Below, one piece after another: positions 34,869 to 44,596 of a DNA stretch of 64,000 nt (positions are counted from its first letter, which is position 1; every line of letters starts with the position of its first letter). The position numbers and the translations under genes are program-made. The DNA lies in contig NZ_JACCFJ010000001.1 in the NCBI RefSeq assembly GCF_013410345.1, positions 124,001 through 188,000 on the forward strand, read 5' to 3'. The notes under the pieces were generated by a model. That model saw only the letters and a list, made by a program, of their open reading frames with translations. It was not told where the DNA came from and ran no database searches. This stretch comes from Saccharopolyspora hordei. GTDB taxonomy: Bacteria > Actinomycetota > Actinomycetes > Mycobacteriales > Pseudonocardiaceae.

Positions 34869-36443
34869 ATGACCACCACGCCGTTGCCCGCCGGTTCGCT
34901 GCGCGCGACCTCGCTGAACGCCGCACGTCGCGCGACCGACCTGGCCGAAGTGGCCGAGACCGAGATCGACCTGCTGGTGGTCGGCGGCGGCGTCACCGGC
35001 GCCGGCACCGCCCTCGACGCCGCAGCGCGCGGGCTGTCCGTGGCGCTGGTCGAGGCCGAGGACCTGGCCTGGGGGACGTCCCGCTGGTCCAGCAAGCTCG
35101 TGCACGGCGGCCTGCGCTACCTGGCGCACGGCGACGTCGCCCTGGCGCGGGAGAGCGCCGTGGAGCGCCACGTGCTCATGACCCGCACCGCGCCGCACCT
35201 GGTGCGCACGATGCCGCAGCTGATCCCGCTGCACGACGCCACCTCCCGGCGCGCCGAGCTGGTGCTCTCGGCGGGCCTGCGCGCCGGCGACGTGCTGCGC
35301 CGGGCCGCGCGCACGCCCTCGGACGTGCTCCCGCCGCCGCGCCGCGTCCCCGGCGCGGAAGCGCTCGCGCTGGTCCCCGGCCTGCGCCCCACCAGGCTGC
35401 GCGGCGGGCTGCTCAGCTACGACGGGCAGCTCGTCGACGACGCGCGCCTGGTCGTCGCGCTGGCCCGCACCGCGGCGGGGTTCGGCGCGCGGGTGCTCAC
35501 GCACGTGCGCGCGCGGCAGCTGGACGGCGCCGGCGCGGACGTCGTGGACCAGCGCACCGGGGAGTCGCTGCGGATCCGCGCGCGGTCCGTGGTCAACGCG
35601 GCCGGTGTGTGGGCCGGGGAGCTCTCGCCGGACATCGCGCTGCGCCCGTCCCGCGGCTCGCACCTGGTGGTCGACGCCGACGCCGCGGGCGTCGCCGGGA
35701 CCGCGGTGGTGGCGCCGATCCCCGGTGCCACCGGCCGGTTCCTCCTGCTGCTGCCGCAACCCGACGGCCGCGCCCTGCTCGGCCTCACCGACGAGCCGGC
35801 GCCCGGACCGGTGCCGTCGGTGCCCGAGGTCCCGGAGTCCGATGTGGACTTCCTGCTGGCCGGCATCAGCGACGTCCTCGGGCAGCCGCTGGGCCGCGAG
35901 CACGTGCTGGGTTCCTTCGCCGGGCTGCGCCCGCTGCTGGAGCAGCCCGGGCGCCGGGAGTCGGCCGACCTGTCCCGTCGGCACGCCGTGCTGACCTCGC
36001 CGGAGGGCGTGGTGACGGTGGTCGGCGGCAAGCTCACCACCTACCGGAAGATGGCCGCCGACGCCGTCGACGCCGCGGTGCGCGCGGGCGGTCTGTCCGC
36101 GGGCCCGTCCAAGACCTCCGCCGTCGCGCTCGTCGGCGCCGCGCCCCGGGACCACCTGTCCGGCGTGGAGGCCCCGGCCCGGTTGGTCGCGAAGTACGGC
36201 ACCGAGGCCGCGCGCCTCGCGGCGCTGGCCGATCTCGACCCCGAGCTGGCCGAACCGGTCGCCGAGGGCGTGCAGCTGACCGCCGCCGAGGTGCTGTGGG
36301 CGGTGCGGCACGAGGGCGCCCTCGACGCCGACGACGTCCTCGACCGCCGCAGCCGGGTCGGCCTGGACCCCGTCCAGCGGGAGGCCGCGCGGCCCCGCGT
36401 CACCGAAATCGTGGGACGCGCGCTCGAAGGTGTGCTTGGCTGA
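34869..36443 (+). CDS. glpD: Glycerol-3-phosphate dehydrogenase (FAD, aerobic)
   Basis: 524 aa. Oxidises sn-glycerol 3-phosphate to dihydroxyacetone phosphate and passes electrons to the quinone pool at the membrane. IDLLVVGGGVTGAGTALDAAARG is the FAD-binding loop; WSSKLVHGGLRYL is the GlpD signature; VVNAAGVWAG and the VVGGKLTTYRKMA segment are also diagnostic. The C-terminal helical domain (about 400-524) is present. Second gene of the TetR-glpD unit; start ATG 34869 with weak GGAG. Linked to the FAD oxidase as in mycobacteria (glpD1). Confidence 0.92.
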   Translation: MTTTPLPAGSLRATSLNAARRATDLAEVAETEIDLLVVGGGVTGAGTALDAAARGLSVALVEAEDLAWGTSRWSSKLVHGGLRYLAHGDVALARESAVERHVLMTRTAPHLVRTMPQLIPLHDATSRRAELVLSAGLRAGDVLRRAARTPSDVLPPPRRVPGAEALALVPGLRPTRLRGGLLSYDGQLVDDARLVVALARTAAGFGARVLTHVRARQLDGAGADVVDQRTGESLRIRARSVVNAAGVWAGELSPDIALRPSRGSHLVVDADAAGVAGTAVVAPIPGATGRFLLLLPQPDGRALLGLTDEPAPGPVPSVPEVPESDVDFLLAGISDVLGQPLGREHVLGSFAGLRPLLEQPGRRESADLSRRHAVLTSPEGVVTVVGGKLTTYRKMAADAVDAAVRAGGLSAGPSKTSAVALVGAAPRDHLSGVEAPARLVAKYGTEAARLAALADLDPELAEPVAEGVQLTAAEVLWAVRHEGALDADDVLDRRSRVGLDPVQREAARPRVTEIVGRALEGVLG

Positions 36444-36491
36444 TCGCAACGGGCAGCGACGCCCGCAGCGGACGGCAGGAGGGGACGGTCG

Positions 36492-37400
36492 GTGACTGAT
36501 CGCGTACTGGAGGTCGACCGGGTTTCCAAGCGCTACGGCGACGTCACGGCGCTGCAGGAGATGACGTTCAGCGTCCGAGCCGGGGAGCTGTTCGGCTTCG
36601 TCGGCAGCAACGGCGCGGGCAAGACGACCACGATGCGGATCGCGCTCGGCGTGCTGGCCGCCGACTCCGGCGAGGTGCGCTGGAACGGCGCGCCGCTGGA
36701 CCTCACCACCCGGCGCCGCATCGGCTACATGCCCGAGGAGCGCGGCCTGTACCCCCGGATGAAGGTCGGCGAACAGCTCGCCTACCTCGGCGAGCTGCAC
36801 GGGATGTCGACCGCCGACGCGCGCGCGGCCGCGGACCGCTGGACCGAGCGGCTGGGGCTGGCCGAGCGCCGCGACGAGGAGGTGCAGAAGCTCAGCCTGG
36901 GCAACCAGCAGCGGGTGCAGCTGGCCGCCGCGCTGGTGCACGACCCGGACGTGCTCGTCCTCGACGAGCCGTTCTCCGGGCTGGACCCGGTCGCGGTGGA
37001 CGTGATGAGCGCGGTGCTGCGGGAGAAGTGCGACTCCGGGGTGCCGGTGGTGTTCTCCAGCCACCAGCTCGACCTGGTGCAGCGGCTGTGCGACCGCGTC
37101 GGCATCGTCCGCAGTGGACGGATGGTGGCCTGCGGGTCGGTGGACGAGCTGCGTGACCAGGGCCCGGTGACGCTCGTCGTCGACGCGCCCGACGCCACGC
37201 CGGGCTGGGCCGACGGCGTGCCCGGCGCGCGGGTCGTGTCCGTCACCGGCAGCCGCACCACCCTCGAGCTCGCCGAGGGCGCCGACGACCAGGCGGTGCT
37301 CAAGGCGGCGCTGGCCACCGGCCCGGTGCGGGAGTTCTCCCGGCACCGGCCCAGCCTCACCGAGCTGTTCCGCAACGTCGTCTCCGAGGAGGCCGCATGA
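36492..37400 (+). CDS. ABC transporter ATP-binding protein
   Basis: 302 aa. Walker A GSNGAGKTT, signature LSLGNQQRVQ, Walker B VLVLDEPFSG, H-loop SSHQ. The C-terminal 80 residues form the extra domain found in ABC-2 type ATPases of the NatA/YhaQ class. GTG start at 36492 with AGGAGGGG upstream. The stop overlaps the permease ATG. Likely exports ions, drugs or peptides; substrate unknown. Confidence 0.9.
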   Translation: MTDRVLEVDRVSKRYGDVTALQEMTFSVRAGELFGFVGSNGAGKTTTMRIALGVLAADSGEVRWNGAPLDLTTRRRIGYMPEERGLYPRMKVGEQLAYLGELHGMSTADARAAADRWTERLGLAERRDEEVQKLSLGNQQRVQLAAALVHDPDVLVLDEPFSGLDPVAVDVMSAVLREKCDSGVPVVFSSHQLDLVQRLCDRVGIVRSGRMVACGSVDELRDQGPVTLVVDAPDATPGWADGVPGARVVSVTGSRTTLELAEGADDQAVLKAALATGPVREFSRHRPSLTELFRNVVSEEAA

Positions 37401-38572
37401 GCCACGTCTGGTTGGTCGCCCGCCGCGAGGTGCGCACCCGGGTGCGCACCCGGGGGTTCATCATCAGCACCCTCGCGATCATCGCGATCATGGGCGGCTA
37501 CGCCGGGCTGATGTCCTTCATCGGGCAGCAGTCGGGCACCACCGTGCTCGGCGTCGCGCCGGAGGCCTCCGCCCTCGCCGAGCCGCTGCGCGCCTCGGGG
37601 GCGGCCTACGGGCAGACCTTCGAGGTCCGGACCGTGCCGCTCCCGGTCGGCGAGCAGCAGGTGCGCGACGGCGACCTGGACGGGCTGGTCACCGGCACCC
37701 CCGAGGAGCCGCGGCTGGTGGTCAAGGACGCACCGGACAGCTCGGTCGAGTCCGCGCTGACCGCGATCGCGCAGCAACGGGCGGTGGACGCCGAGGTCGC
37801 GCGCCTGGGCGCGGACCCGGCCGCGGTCCGCGCCCAGGTCGACGGCGCGCACGTCACCGTGACCAGCCTGGAGACCGACGACCCGCACCGCGGCGAGCGG
37901 ATGTTCCTGGCCATCGTCGCCGGGGCCGTGCTCTACATGTTCCTCATCACCGGCGGCCAGATGGTCGCGCAGGGCGTGGTGGAGGAGAAGTCCAGCCGCG
38001 TCGTCGAGCTGCTGCTGTCCACGATCGAGCCGCGCCGGCTGCTGGCCGGCAAGGTGCTCGGCATCGGCCTTACGAACCTGCTGCAGCTGGTGCTGATCGC
38101 CGGTGCGGCGCTGGTCGCGACGGGTGCCGCCGGGATGCTGGCGCTGCCGTCGGCGACGCTGGTCGGCACGCTGCTGTGGGCGCTGGTGTGGTTCCTCCTC
38201 GGGTACTTCACCTACGCGACGGTGCTCGCCGCGGCGTCCTCGCTGGTGTCCCGGCAGGAGGAGCTGCAGAACGTGGTCAGCCCGGTGATCATGGTGCTGG
38301 TGGTGCCGTTCGTCCTGGGGGTGTCGCTGCTGCCGGGCTCGCCGGAGAGCACCACGGCGGCGGTGCTGTCGATGGTGCCGGGCCTGTCGCCGACGCTGAT
38401 GCCGATGCGCATCGCCCTCGGCGTGGCGGCTCCGTGGGAGATCGCGGTCTCCCTGGTCCTCGGCGTCCTGGCGCTCGCCCTCCTGCTCCGCCTCGGCGGC
38501 CGCGTCTACGCCGGCGCAGTCCTCCGCACCGGCTCCCGGGTCAAGCTCCGAGACGCCCTCCGCCCCACCTGA
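37397..38572 (+). CDS. ABC-2 type transporter permease
   Basis: 391 aa, NatB/YhaP type. One helix near residues 20-40, a large extracytoplasmic domain to about 165, then five helices. The VVEEKSSRVVELLLSTIEPRRLLAGKVLGIGL stretch (in part) is the ABC_2 membrane family hallmark. Pairs with the preceding ATPase through an ATGA overlap. Related systems export sodium or antimicrobials; no immunity or regulator gene is adjacent to narrow this. Confidence 0.88.
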   Translation: MSHVWLVARREVRTRVRTRGFIISTLAIIAIMGGYAGLMSFIGQQSGTTVLGVAPEASALAEPLRASGAAYGQTFEVRTVPLPVGEQQVRDGDLDGLVTGTPEEPRLVVKDAPDSSVESALTAIAQQRAVDAEVARLGADPAAVRAQVDGAHVTVTSLETDDPHRGERMFLAIVAGAVLYMFLITGGQMVAQGVVEEKSSRVVELLLSTIEPRRLLAGKVLGIGLTNLLQLVLIAGAALVATGAAGMLALPSATLVGTLLWALVWFLLGYFTYATVLAAASSLVSRQEELQNVVSPVIMVLVVPFVLGVSLLPGSPESTTAAVLSMVPGLSPTLMPMRIALGVAAPWEIAVSLVLGVLALALLLRLGGRVYAGAVLRTGSRVKLRDALRPT

Positions 38573-38591
38573 TCCGGTCATCCGGCGTCCA

Positions 38592-38687
38592 GTCCCCGGG
38601 ACCTCGGTGGGCCCGGGGACCCGGGCCGAGGACCCCGCGGTGCGCTGGACACGGGTCGGCCCCGGGCACCTGGGGTGCTCCGGGGCC
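38592..38687. terminator. Two terminator hairpins between convergent genes
   Basis: GTCCCCGGG/CCCGGGGAC (38592-38600 and 38612-38620) and a longer stem, GGCCCCGGGCACC with GGTGCTCCGGGGCC (38658-38670 and 38674-38687, one bulge, 3-nt loop), separate the permease from gltA. Confidence 0.7.
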
Positions 38688-38734
38688 GGTGGTGGGCCGG
38701 GTGCCGTGGCAACCGGCTGGATTCAGATTTCGAT

Positions 38735-40039
<1,305 letters not shown>

Positions 40040-40414
40040 TCGGGAACCTCTCGCGCTCGTCGGGGTGCGTGTCGTGACGACCGCGGGTGCCCGGCCGAGC
40101 GGCAGGGCTGCGTTGTCGCCCGCGCGCGGCCCGGGGTGTCCGAACCGCCGCAGCACCACCCCGTTGGGGTCCTGTCAGTAGTCACGCTAGACCGCAGTGG
40201 GCCCCCGGCGCAGCAATCGCGTTTCGGCTTTTTGGCAGGTGGGACCACGATCACATCACATCGGGCGGCTTCCGCCGGAAGATCTTCGACTCTCCGGAGC
40301 CAACCGGACCGGTCATCGTGACCAACCGAACCACCCGGTCGGTGCAAGGCCGCTGCGCCGGACGGCGCAACGACCGTTGCACTCACCGGGCGTCACCGGG
40401 CGCGTCCGTCCGGT
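40040..40414. other. 375-base upstream region of gltA
   Basis: Between the sugar-kinase stop and the gltA start, both leftward. Expected to hold the gltA promoter and the kinase terminator; no perfect long repeat was seen. Confidence 0.4.
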
Positions 40415-41347
40415 TCACTCGACGGACAATTCGCCCGCCCACGGCGGTTCTGCGCCGGGTCTCGAAACGGTGACGGCGGCGGCCGCCGCGGCGAACCGCA
40501 GCGCCTGCTCCCACCGCGCGCGGTCCAGTCCGCGCACCGCCGCGGCCGAGAGGGCGTCGTGGCGGTGCAGCCACGCCAGGAGGGCGGCCTGCACGGTGTC
40601 GCCCGCGCCGATGGTGTCGGCCACCTCCACGCGCTCTCCCGGGACGGTGACCTCACCGTCGGCTGTGACGGCGGTCAACCCGTCCGCGCCGCGGGTGAGC
40701 ACCACCGCCGCCGGGCCCTGGCGCTGCCAGTCGCGCGCCGCCTCGAGCACGTCCCCGCCGTCGGCGAGCCACTCGGCGTCGTCGTCGGAGACCTTGAGCA
40801 GCCCCACCGAGGGCAGCCAGGAGCGGAACCGGGCGCGGTAGGCGTCGGGGTCGGCGATGAGGTCCGCCCGGACGTTCGGGTCCAGCGCGACGAACCGGCC
40901 GCGCTCGGCCTCGCGGAACAGCGCCTTCTCGTACACCGACGCGCCGGGCTCCAGCACCATGCCGAGGGTGCCCAGGCACAGCGCCGTGGCCTCCTCGGGC
41001 AGCTCCTGCTCGGTGACGTACCGGGTCGCGGTCCCCTCGGTGTGGAAGCTGTAGCGCGCCGAGCCGTCCGCGGCGAGCCCGACCACGGCCAGCGTGGTGG
41101 GCTCCGGGCCGCGCTGCACCAGCCCGAGGTCCACACCGGAGGACCGCAGCCGCTCGACCAGCTTGTCCCCGAACTGGTCGGTGGACACCCGGGCGTAGAA
41201 CGCGGCCGGCACGCCGAGCCGCCCGAGGGCGATGGCGACGTTGTACGGCCCGCCGCCCAGCAGCGGGTGCAGCGGCCCGAGCTCGCCCTCACCCGTGGCC
41301 GGGTCCGGGACGAGGTCGACCAGGGCCTCACCACCGATGACGATCAC
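40415..41347 (-). CDS. PfkB family carbohydrate kinase
   Basis: 310 aa ribokinase-fold sugar kinase, probably fructokinase-like. VIGGEALVDLVP and the LGGGPYNVAIALGRLG box give the substrate side; IGAGDTVQAALLAWL is the PfkB signature 2 with the catalytic Asp (usual GAGDxF, here Thr-Val). GTG start overlaps the stop of the TetR gene (TGA within GTGA). The linkage to a TetR regulator and an acyl-CoA dehydrogenase gives no clear pathway. Confidence 0.84.
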   Translation of the reverse strand: MIVIGGEALVDLVPDPATGEGELGPLHPLLGGGPYNVAIALGRLGVPAAFYARVSTDQFGDKLVERLRSSGVDLGLVQRGPEPTTLAVVGLAADGSARYSFHTEGTATRYVTEQELPEEATALCLGTLGMVLEPGASVYEKALFREAERGRFVALDPNVRADLIADPDAYRARFRSWLPSVGLLKVSDDDAEWLADGGDVLEAARDWQRQGPAAVVLTRGADGLTAVTADGEVTVPGERVEVADTIGAGDTVQAALLAWLHRHDALSAAAVRGLDRARWEQALRFAAAAAAVTVSRPGAEPPWAGELSVE

Positions 41348-41988
41348 TTCTCCTCCTCCGTGCCGTGCGGAGCCCCGCGCTCCGCCGGGTGAGCCGTGTG
41401 CTGCTCCGCGACCAGCCCCCCGAGCAGGAACTGGGCGAGCTCCTCGAACGCGGCGGCGTCCGACAGCCCGGTGCGCTCGCCGATCTCGCCGCGCTGGATG
41501 GCCGCGATGGCGTGGCCGACCAGCTCGCCGACGAAGCCCGCGTGGACCTCCCGGAACACCCCCTGCGCCACGCCCTCGCCGATGAAGCCGCGGATGCGGT
41601 CGGCGGCGGCGTGCGCGTTGGCCTCGTAGGTGGCGCGGGTGGCCAGGTTGGCGGCCAGGTCGTCCAGGAACGCCCGGGACGCGGGGCGCAGCTCCTCGGC
41701 CGCGGCGTCCAGGTACACCCGGACCTTCTCCCGCACGTCCTGCGCCGCCTCGACCCGCGCCTCGATGCGCTGGGTGGCGCGCTTGAAGTAGTGCGCGACC
41801 ACGCGGACCGCGAGCTGTTCCTTGCTGTCGGCCAGCGTGTACAGCGTCGACTTCGAGCAGTGCAGCCGCGCGACCAGGTCGTCGAGCGTGAAGTGCGCGA
41901 ACCCTTCCGCGAGGAACAGGTCGCGCAGCTGGTCCAGCAGCTCGGCCCGCCGCGCGTTCGCCGGTCGGCGTCCTTGCGAGGTGGTCAT
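41344..41988 (-). CDS. TetR family transcriptional regulator
   Basis: 214 aa. HTH region FTLDDLVARLHCSKSTLYTLADSKEQL; the ligand domain follows, ending in an acidic tail. ATG 41988. Divergent from the acyl-CoA dehydrogenase with three CAGTACWG boxes between them, so it most likely represses that gene and itself, in the manner of fatty-acid-responsive TetR proteins. Overlaps the sugar kinase gene. Confidence 0.84.
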   Translation of the reverse strand: MTTSQGRRPANARRAELLDQLRDLFLAEGFAHFTLDDLVARLHCSKSTLYTLADSKEQLAVRVVAHYFKRATQRIEARVEAAQDVREKVRVYLDAAAEELRPASRAFLDDLAANLATRATYEANAHAAADRIRGFIGEGVAQGVFREVHAGFVGELVGHAIAAIQRGEIGERTGLSDAAAFEELAQFLLGGLVAEQHTAHPAERGAPHGTEEEK

Positions 41989-42045
41989 CGCGTCGAAGCC
42001 TGCCACAACCCGTCCGGGGGTCGCTCTCCCGTGCACGGACTTCCG

Positions 42046-42085
42046 CAGTACTGGAGTCCGTCCTACAGTACTGCTGTCAGTACAG
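42046..42085. promoter_or_regulatory. Cluster of CAGTACTG operator boxes
   Basis: CAGTACTG at 42046-42053 and 42066-42073 and CAGTACAG at 42078-42085, in the 132-base gap between tetR and the acyl-CoA dehydrogenase gene. Probable binding sites of the adjacent TetR. Confidence 0.6.
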
Positions 42086-42120
42086 GCAGCAGTCACACCG
42101 GCACAGGAGCGCGATCCGCC

Positions 42121-43266
42121 ATGTCCGTCACCCGCCTGCTCCCCACCCCCGAGGCCACCGACCTCCTCGCGCTGACCAGGGAGATCGCCCGCGACGAGCT
42201 CGCGCCACGCGCCGCCGCCGACGAGGCCGCGGAGAAGTTCCCGCGCGACGTGTTCCGGCTGCTCGGCGAGTCCGGCTTCCTCGGGCTGCCCTACGCCGAG
42301 GAGCACGGCGGCGGGGGCCAGCCGTACGAGGTCTACCTGCAGGTCCTGGAAGAGCTGAGCAGCGCGTGGATGACCGTCGGCGTCGGCCTGTCGGTGCACA
42401 CCATGAGCTGCTTCCCGCTGGCCCAGTTCGGCACCCCGGAGCAGCGCGAGCGGTGGCTGCCGGACATGATCGGCGGCGAACTGCTCGGCGCGTACGCGCT
42501 GTCCGAACCGCACGCCGGATCCGACGCGGCGTCGCTGAGCACGCGGGCGGTGCGGGAGGACGACGCCTACGCGATCACCGGCGCCAAGGCGTGGATCACC
42601 CACGGCGGGGTCGCGGACTTCTACACGCTCATGGCCCGGACCTCCGACGACGGGCCGCGCGGCATCAGCTGCTTCCTCCTCGACCGCGCGACCGCCGGGC
42701 TGTCGGCGGGGCCGCCCGAGCACAAGATGGGCCTGACCGGGTCGCCCACCACCCCGCTGTACCTGGAGGACGCCCGGGTCCCGGCGGAGCGGCTCATCGG
42801 CGCGGAGGGCGACGGGCTGAAGATCGCGCTGTGCGCGCTGGACTCCGGGCGGCTGGGCATCGCGGCGTGCGCGGTGGGGCTGGCGCAGGCGGCCCTGGAC
42901 CTGGCGGTGGACCACGCGAAGCAGCGCCACCAGTTCGGGCAGCGGATCATCGACTTCCAGGGCCTGGAGTTCCTGCTCGCCGACATGGCCGCGGCCGTGC
43001 AGTCGGCGCGCGCGAGCTACCTCGACGGGGCGCGGCGCCGCGACGCGGGCCTGCCCTTCGGGCAGCAGGCCTCGGTCGCGAAGCTGGTGGCCACCGACGC
43101 GGCGATGAAGGTGACCACCGACGCGGTCCAGGTCCTCGGCGGCGCCGGGTACACCCGCGACTTCCCGGCGGAGCGCTTCATGCGCGAGGCCAAGGTCCTG
43201 CAGATCTTCGAAGGCACCAACCAGATCCAGCGCATGCTCATCGCCCGCGCCCTGAAGCAGTCCTGA
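42121..43266 (+). CDS. Acyl-CoA dehydrogenase
   Basis: 381 aa flavoprotein. Typical blocks are GAYALSEPHAGSDAASL, AWITHGGVADFYTLMAR, GLTGSPTTPLYLEDARVP and the C-terminal VLGGAGYTRDFPAERFMREAKVLQIFEGTNQIQ (pieces). The catalytic glutamate is in IFEGTN. Introduces a trans-2 double bond into an acyl-CoA in beta-oxidation or branched-chain degradation. ATG 42121; controlled by the divergent TetR by inference. Confidence 0.92.
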   Translation: MSVTRLLPTPEATDLLALTREIARDELAPRAAADEAAEKFPRDVFRLLGESGFLGLPYAEEHGGGGQPYEVYLQVLEELSSAWMTVGVGLSVHTMSCFPLAQFGTPEQRERWLPDMIGGELLGAYALSEPHAGSDAASLSTRAVREDDAYAITGAKAWITHGGVADFYTLMARTSDDGPRGISCFLLDRATAGLSAGPPEHKMGLTGSPTTPLYLEDARVPAERLIGAEGDGLKIALCALDSGRLGIAACAVGLAQAALDLAVDHAKQRHQFGQRIIDFQGLEFLLADMAAAVQSARASYLDGARRRDAGLPFGQQASVAKLVATDAAMKVTTDAVQVLGGAGYTRDFPAERFMREAKVLQIFEGTNQIQRMLIARALKQS

Positions 43267-43273
43267 CCACACC

Positions 43274-43590
43274 TCGTGAGCGCCGAAACCGGTTGGAGGC
43301 GGCCTACGCACTCACGACCTCAACACCGCTGAAGCACGCACGCGTGAGTCCGGTGCCGCACGGGTCGTGAGCGCCGAAACCGGTTGGAGGCGGCTTGCGC
43401 ACTCACGACCTCAACACCGCTGAAGCACGCACGCGCAAGCCCAGCACCCCACGCCTCGTGAGCGCCGAAACCGCCCAGAACCGGCCTACGCACTCACGAC
43501 CTCAGCACCGCTGAAGCACGCACGCGCAAGCCCAGCACCCCACGCCTCGTGAGTGCTGGAGCCGGTTGGAGGCGGCTTGCGCACTCACGA
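43274..43590. repeat. Tandem array, 91-bp period, of a palindromic intergenic element
   Basis: Four 44-bp palindromic copies start at 43274, 43365, 43456 and 43547, exactly 91 bases apart; three 47-bp spacers between them are nearly identical. Arms TCGTGAGYGC and GCACTCACGA surround a variable middle. Copies at 2141 and 59629 show that the element is dispersed. The array fills the space between acyl-CoA dehydrogenase and aldose epimerase genes. Confidence 0.92.
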
Positions 43591-43601
43591 CCCCCGGGGG
43601 G

Positions 43602-44522
43602 TCAGCGTGGGGTGAGGCCCCAGTGGGCCATCCAGGTCTCGCCGGGGTGCAGGGTGAGCAGGTCGGTGCCGGTGTTGAGGGCGTTCGGCGGGCACGTCAT
43701 CGGCTCGATCGCGACCGCCCGGCCGCGGCCGGGGAAGTCGTCCGGCGTGTAGACCTGCACCCACCGGAACACCGGGTCCGCCCACAGCTCCACGCCGTGC
43801 CCGTCCGGCCCGAGCAGCGCGTGCCGGACGTGCTCGTCCCCCGGTGCCGGGGCCGCGCCGCCGAAGGCGGTGTCCAGCAGCAGCCCGGCCAGCGGGCGGC
43901 CGGTGCGGAAGTCCAGCTCGTCGCCCTCCAGCGCGCGGGGCGGGCGCACCGGGACCATCCGCTCGGCGTCCACCGGCAGCAGCGTCGACGCCGACAGCCG
44001 CAGCGTGCACTCGTCGGTCGCGGCGTCGCCCGCGCGCGGGTACGGGTGCACGCCCACCCCGAACGGCGTGGACCGCGAGCCCAGGTTCTCCATCGTGTGG
44101 GTCACGGTGAGCCCGCCGTCGCCGACGCTGTACCCGATGGAGGTCAGCAGCGGCACCGGCCACCCCGGCTGGGCCGCCACCATCGCCTGCAGCACCACCG
44201 TCGACTCGGCGTGCTCGACCACGGTCCACGGGGTGTGCCGCAGCAGGCCGTGGATCGCGTTGTGCCGGGCGGGCTCGGTCAGCGGGAGCTGCTGCGGTTC
44301 GCCGTCGAGCACCCACCGCCCGTCCGCGACGCGGTTCGGCCAGGGCACCAGCACCGCGCCCGCGCCGCCCGGGGGCAGCCGGTCCGCGCCGTAGGTCTCG
44401 ACGTAGGGCTTGCCGTCGACTTCGAAGGCCCGCAGCGCGGCGCCGACCTCGGTGACCACGGCGCGCGCCGTCCCGGACGTGATCTCGAACTGCCGCCCGG
44501 TCGCGAGAACAGGTTCATGCAC
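43602..44522 (-). CDS. Aldose 1-epimerase family protein
   Basis: 306 aa, GalM-like. ARHNAIHGLLRHTPW carries the first catalytic histidine, FGVGVHPYPR the second, and a C-terminal glutamate lies in AIEPMTCPPNALN. Interconverts alpha and beta anomers of hexoses. Start GTG 44522 with AAGGTGG upstream. It is separated from the amino-acid permease by a strong terminator and so is transcribed on its own. Confidence 0.86.
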   Translation of the reverse strand: MHEPVLATGRQFEITSGTARAVVTEVGAALRAFEVDGKPYVETYGADRLPPGGAGAVLVPWPNRVADGRWVLDGEPQQLPLTEPARHNAIHGLLRHTPWTVVEHAESTVVLQAMVAAQPGWPVPLLTSIGYSVGDGGLTVTHTMENLGSRSTPFGVGVHPYPRAGDAATDECTLRLSASTLLPVDAERMVPVRPPRALEGDELDFRTGRPLAGLLLDTAFGGAAPAPGDEHVRHALLGPDGHGVELWADPVFRWVQVYTPDDFPGRGRAVAIEPMTCPPNALNTGTDLLTLHPGETWMAHWGLTPR

Positions 44523-44542
44523 ATGGTCCACCTTAGGAGCAG

Positions 44543-44581
44543 CGAGCCCCTCGTGCCGCGAGGTCGGGCACGAGGGGCTCG
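44543..44581 (-). terminator. Terminator of the amino-acid permease
   Basis: A 15-bp perfect stem (44543-44557 with 44567-44581; core GAGCCCCTCGTGCC) lies just after the permease stop on the minus strand. Confidence 0.78.
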
Positions 44582-44596
44582 GGAACGCTCGGGGGC

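Noticed and set aside
43274-43590. CRISPR-like alternation of 44-bp repeats and 47-bp spacers
   Set aside because: The spacers are nearly identical to each other and there are no cas genes, so it is a tandem duplication of a 91-bp unit.
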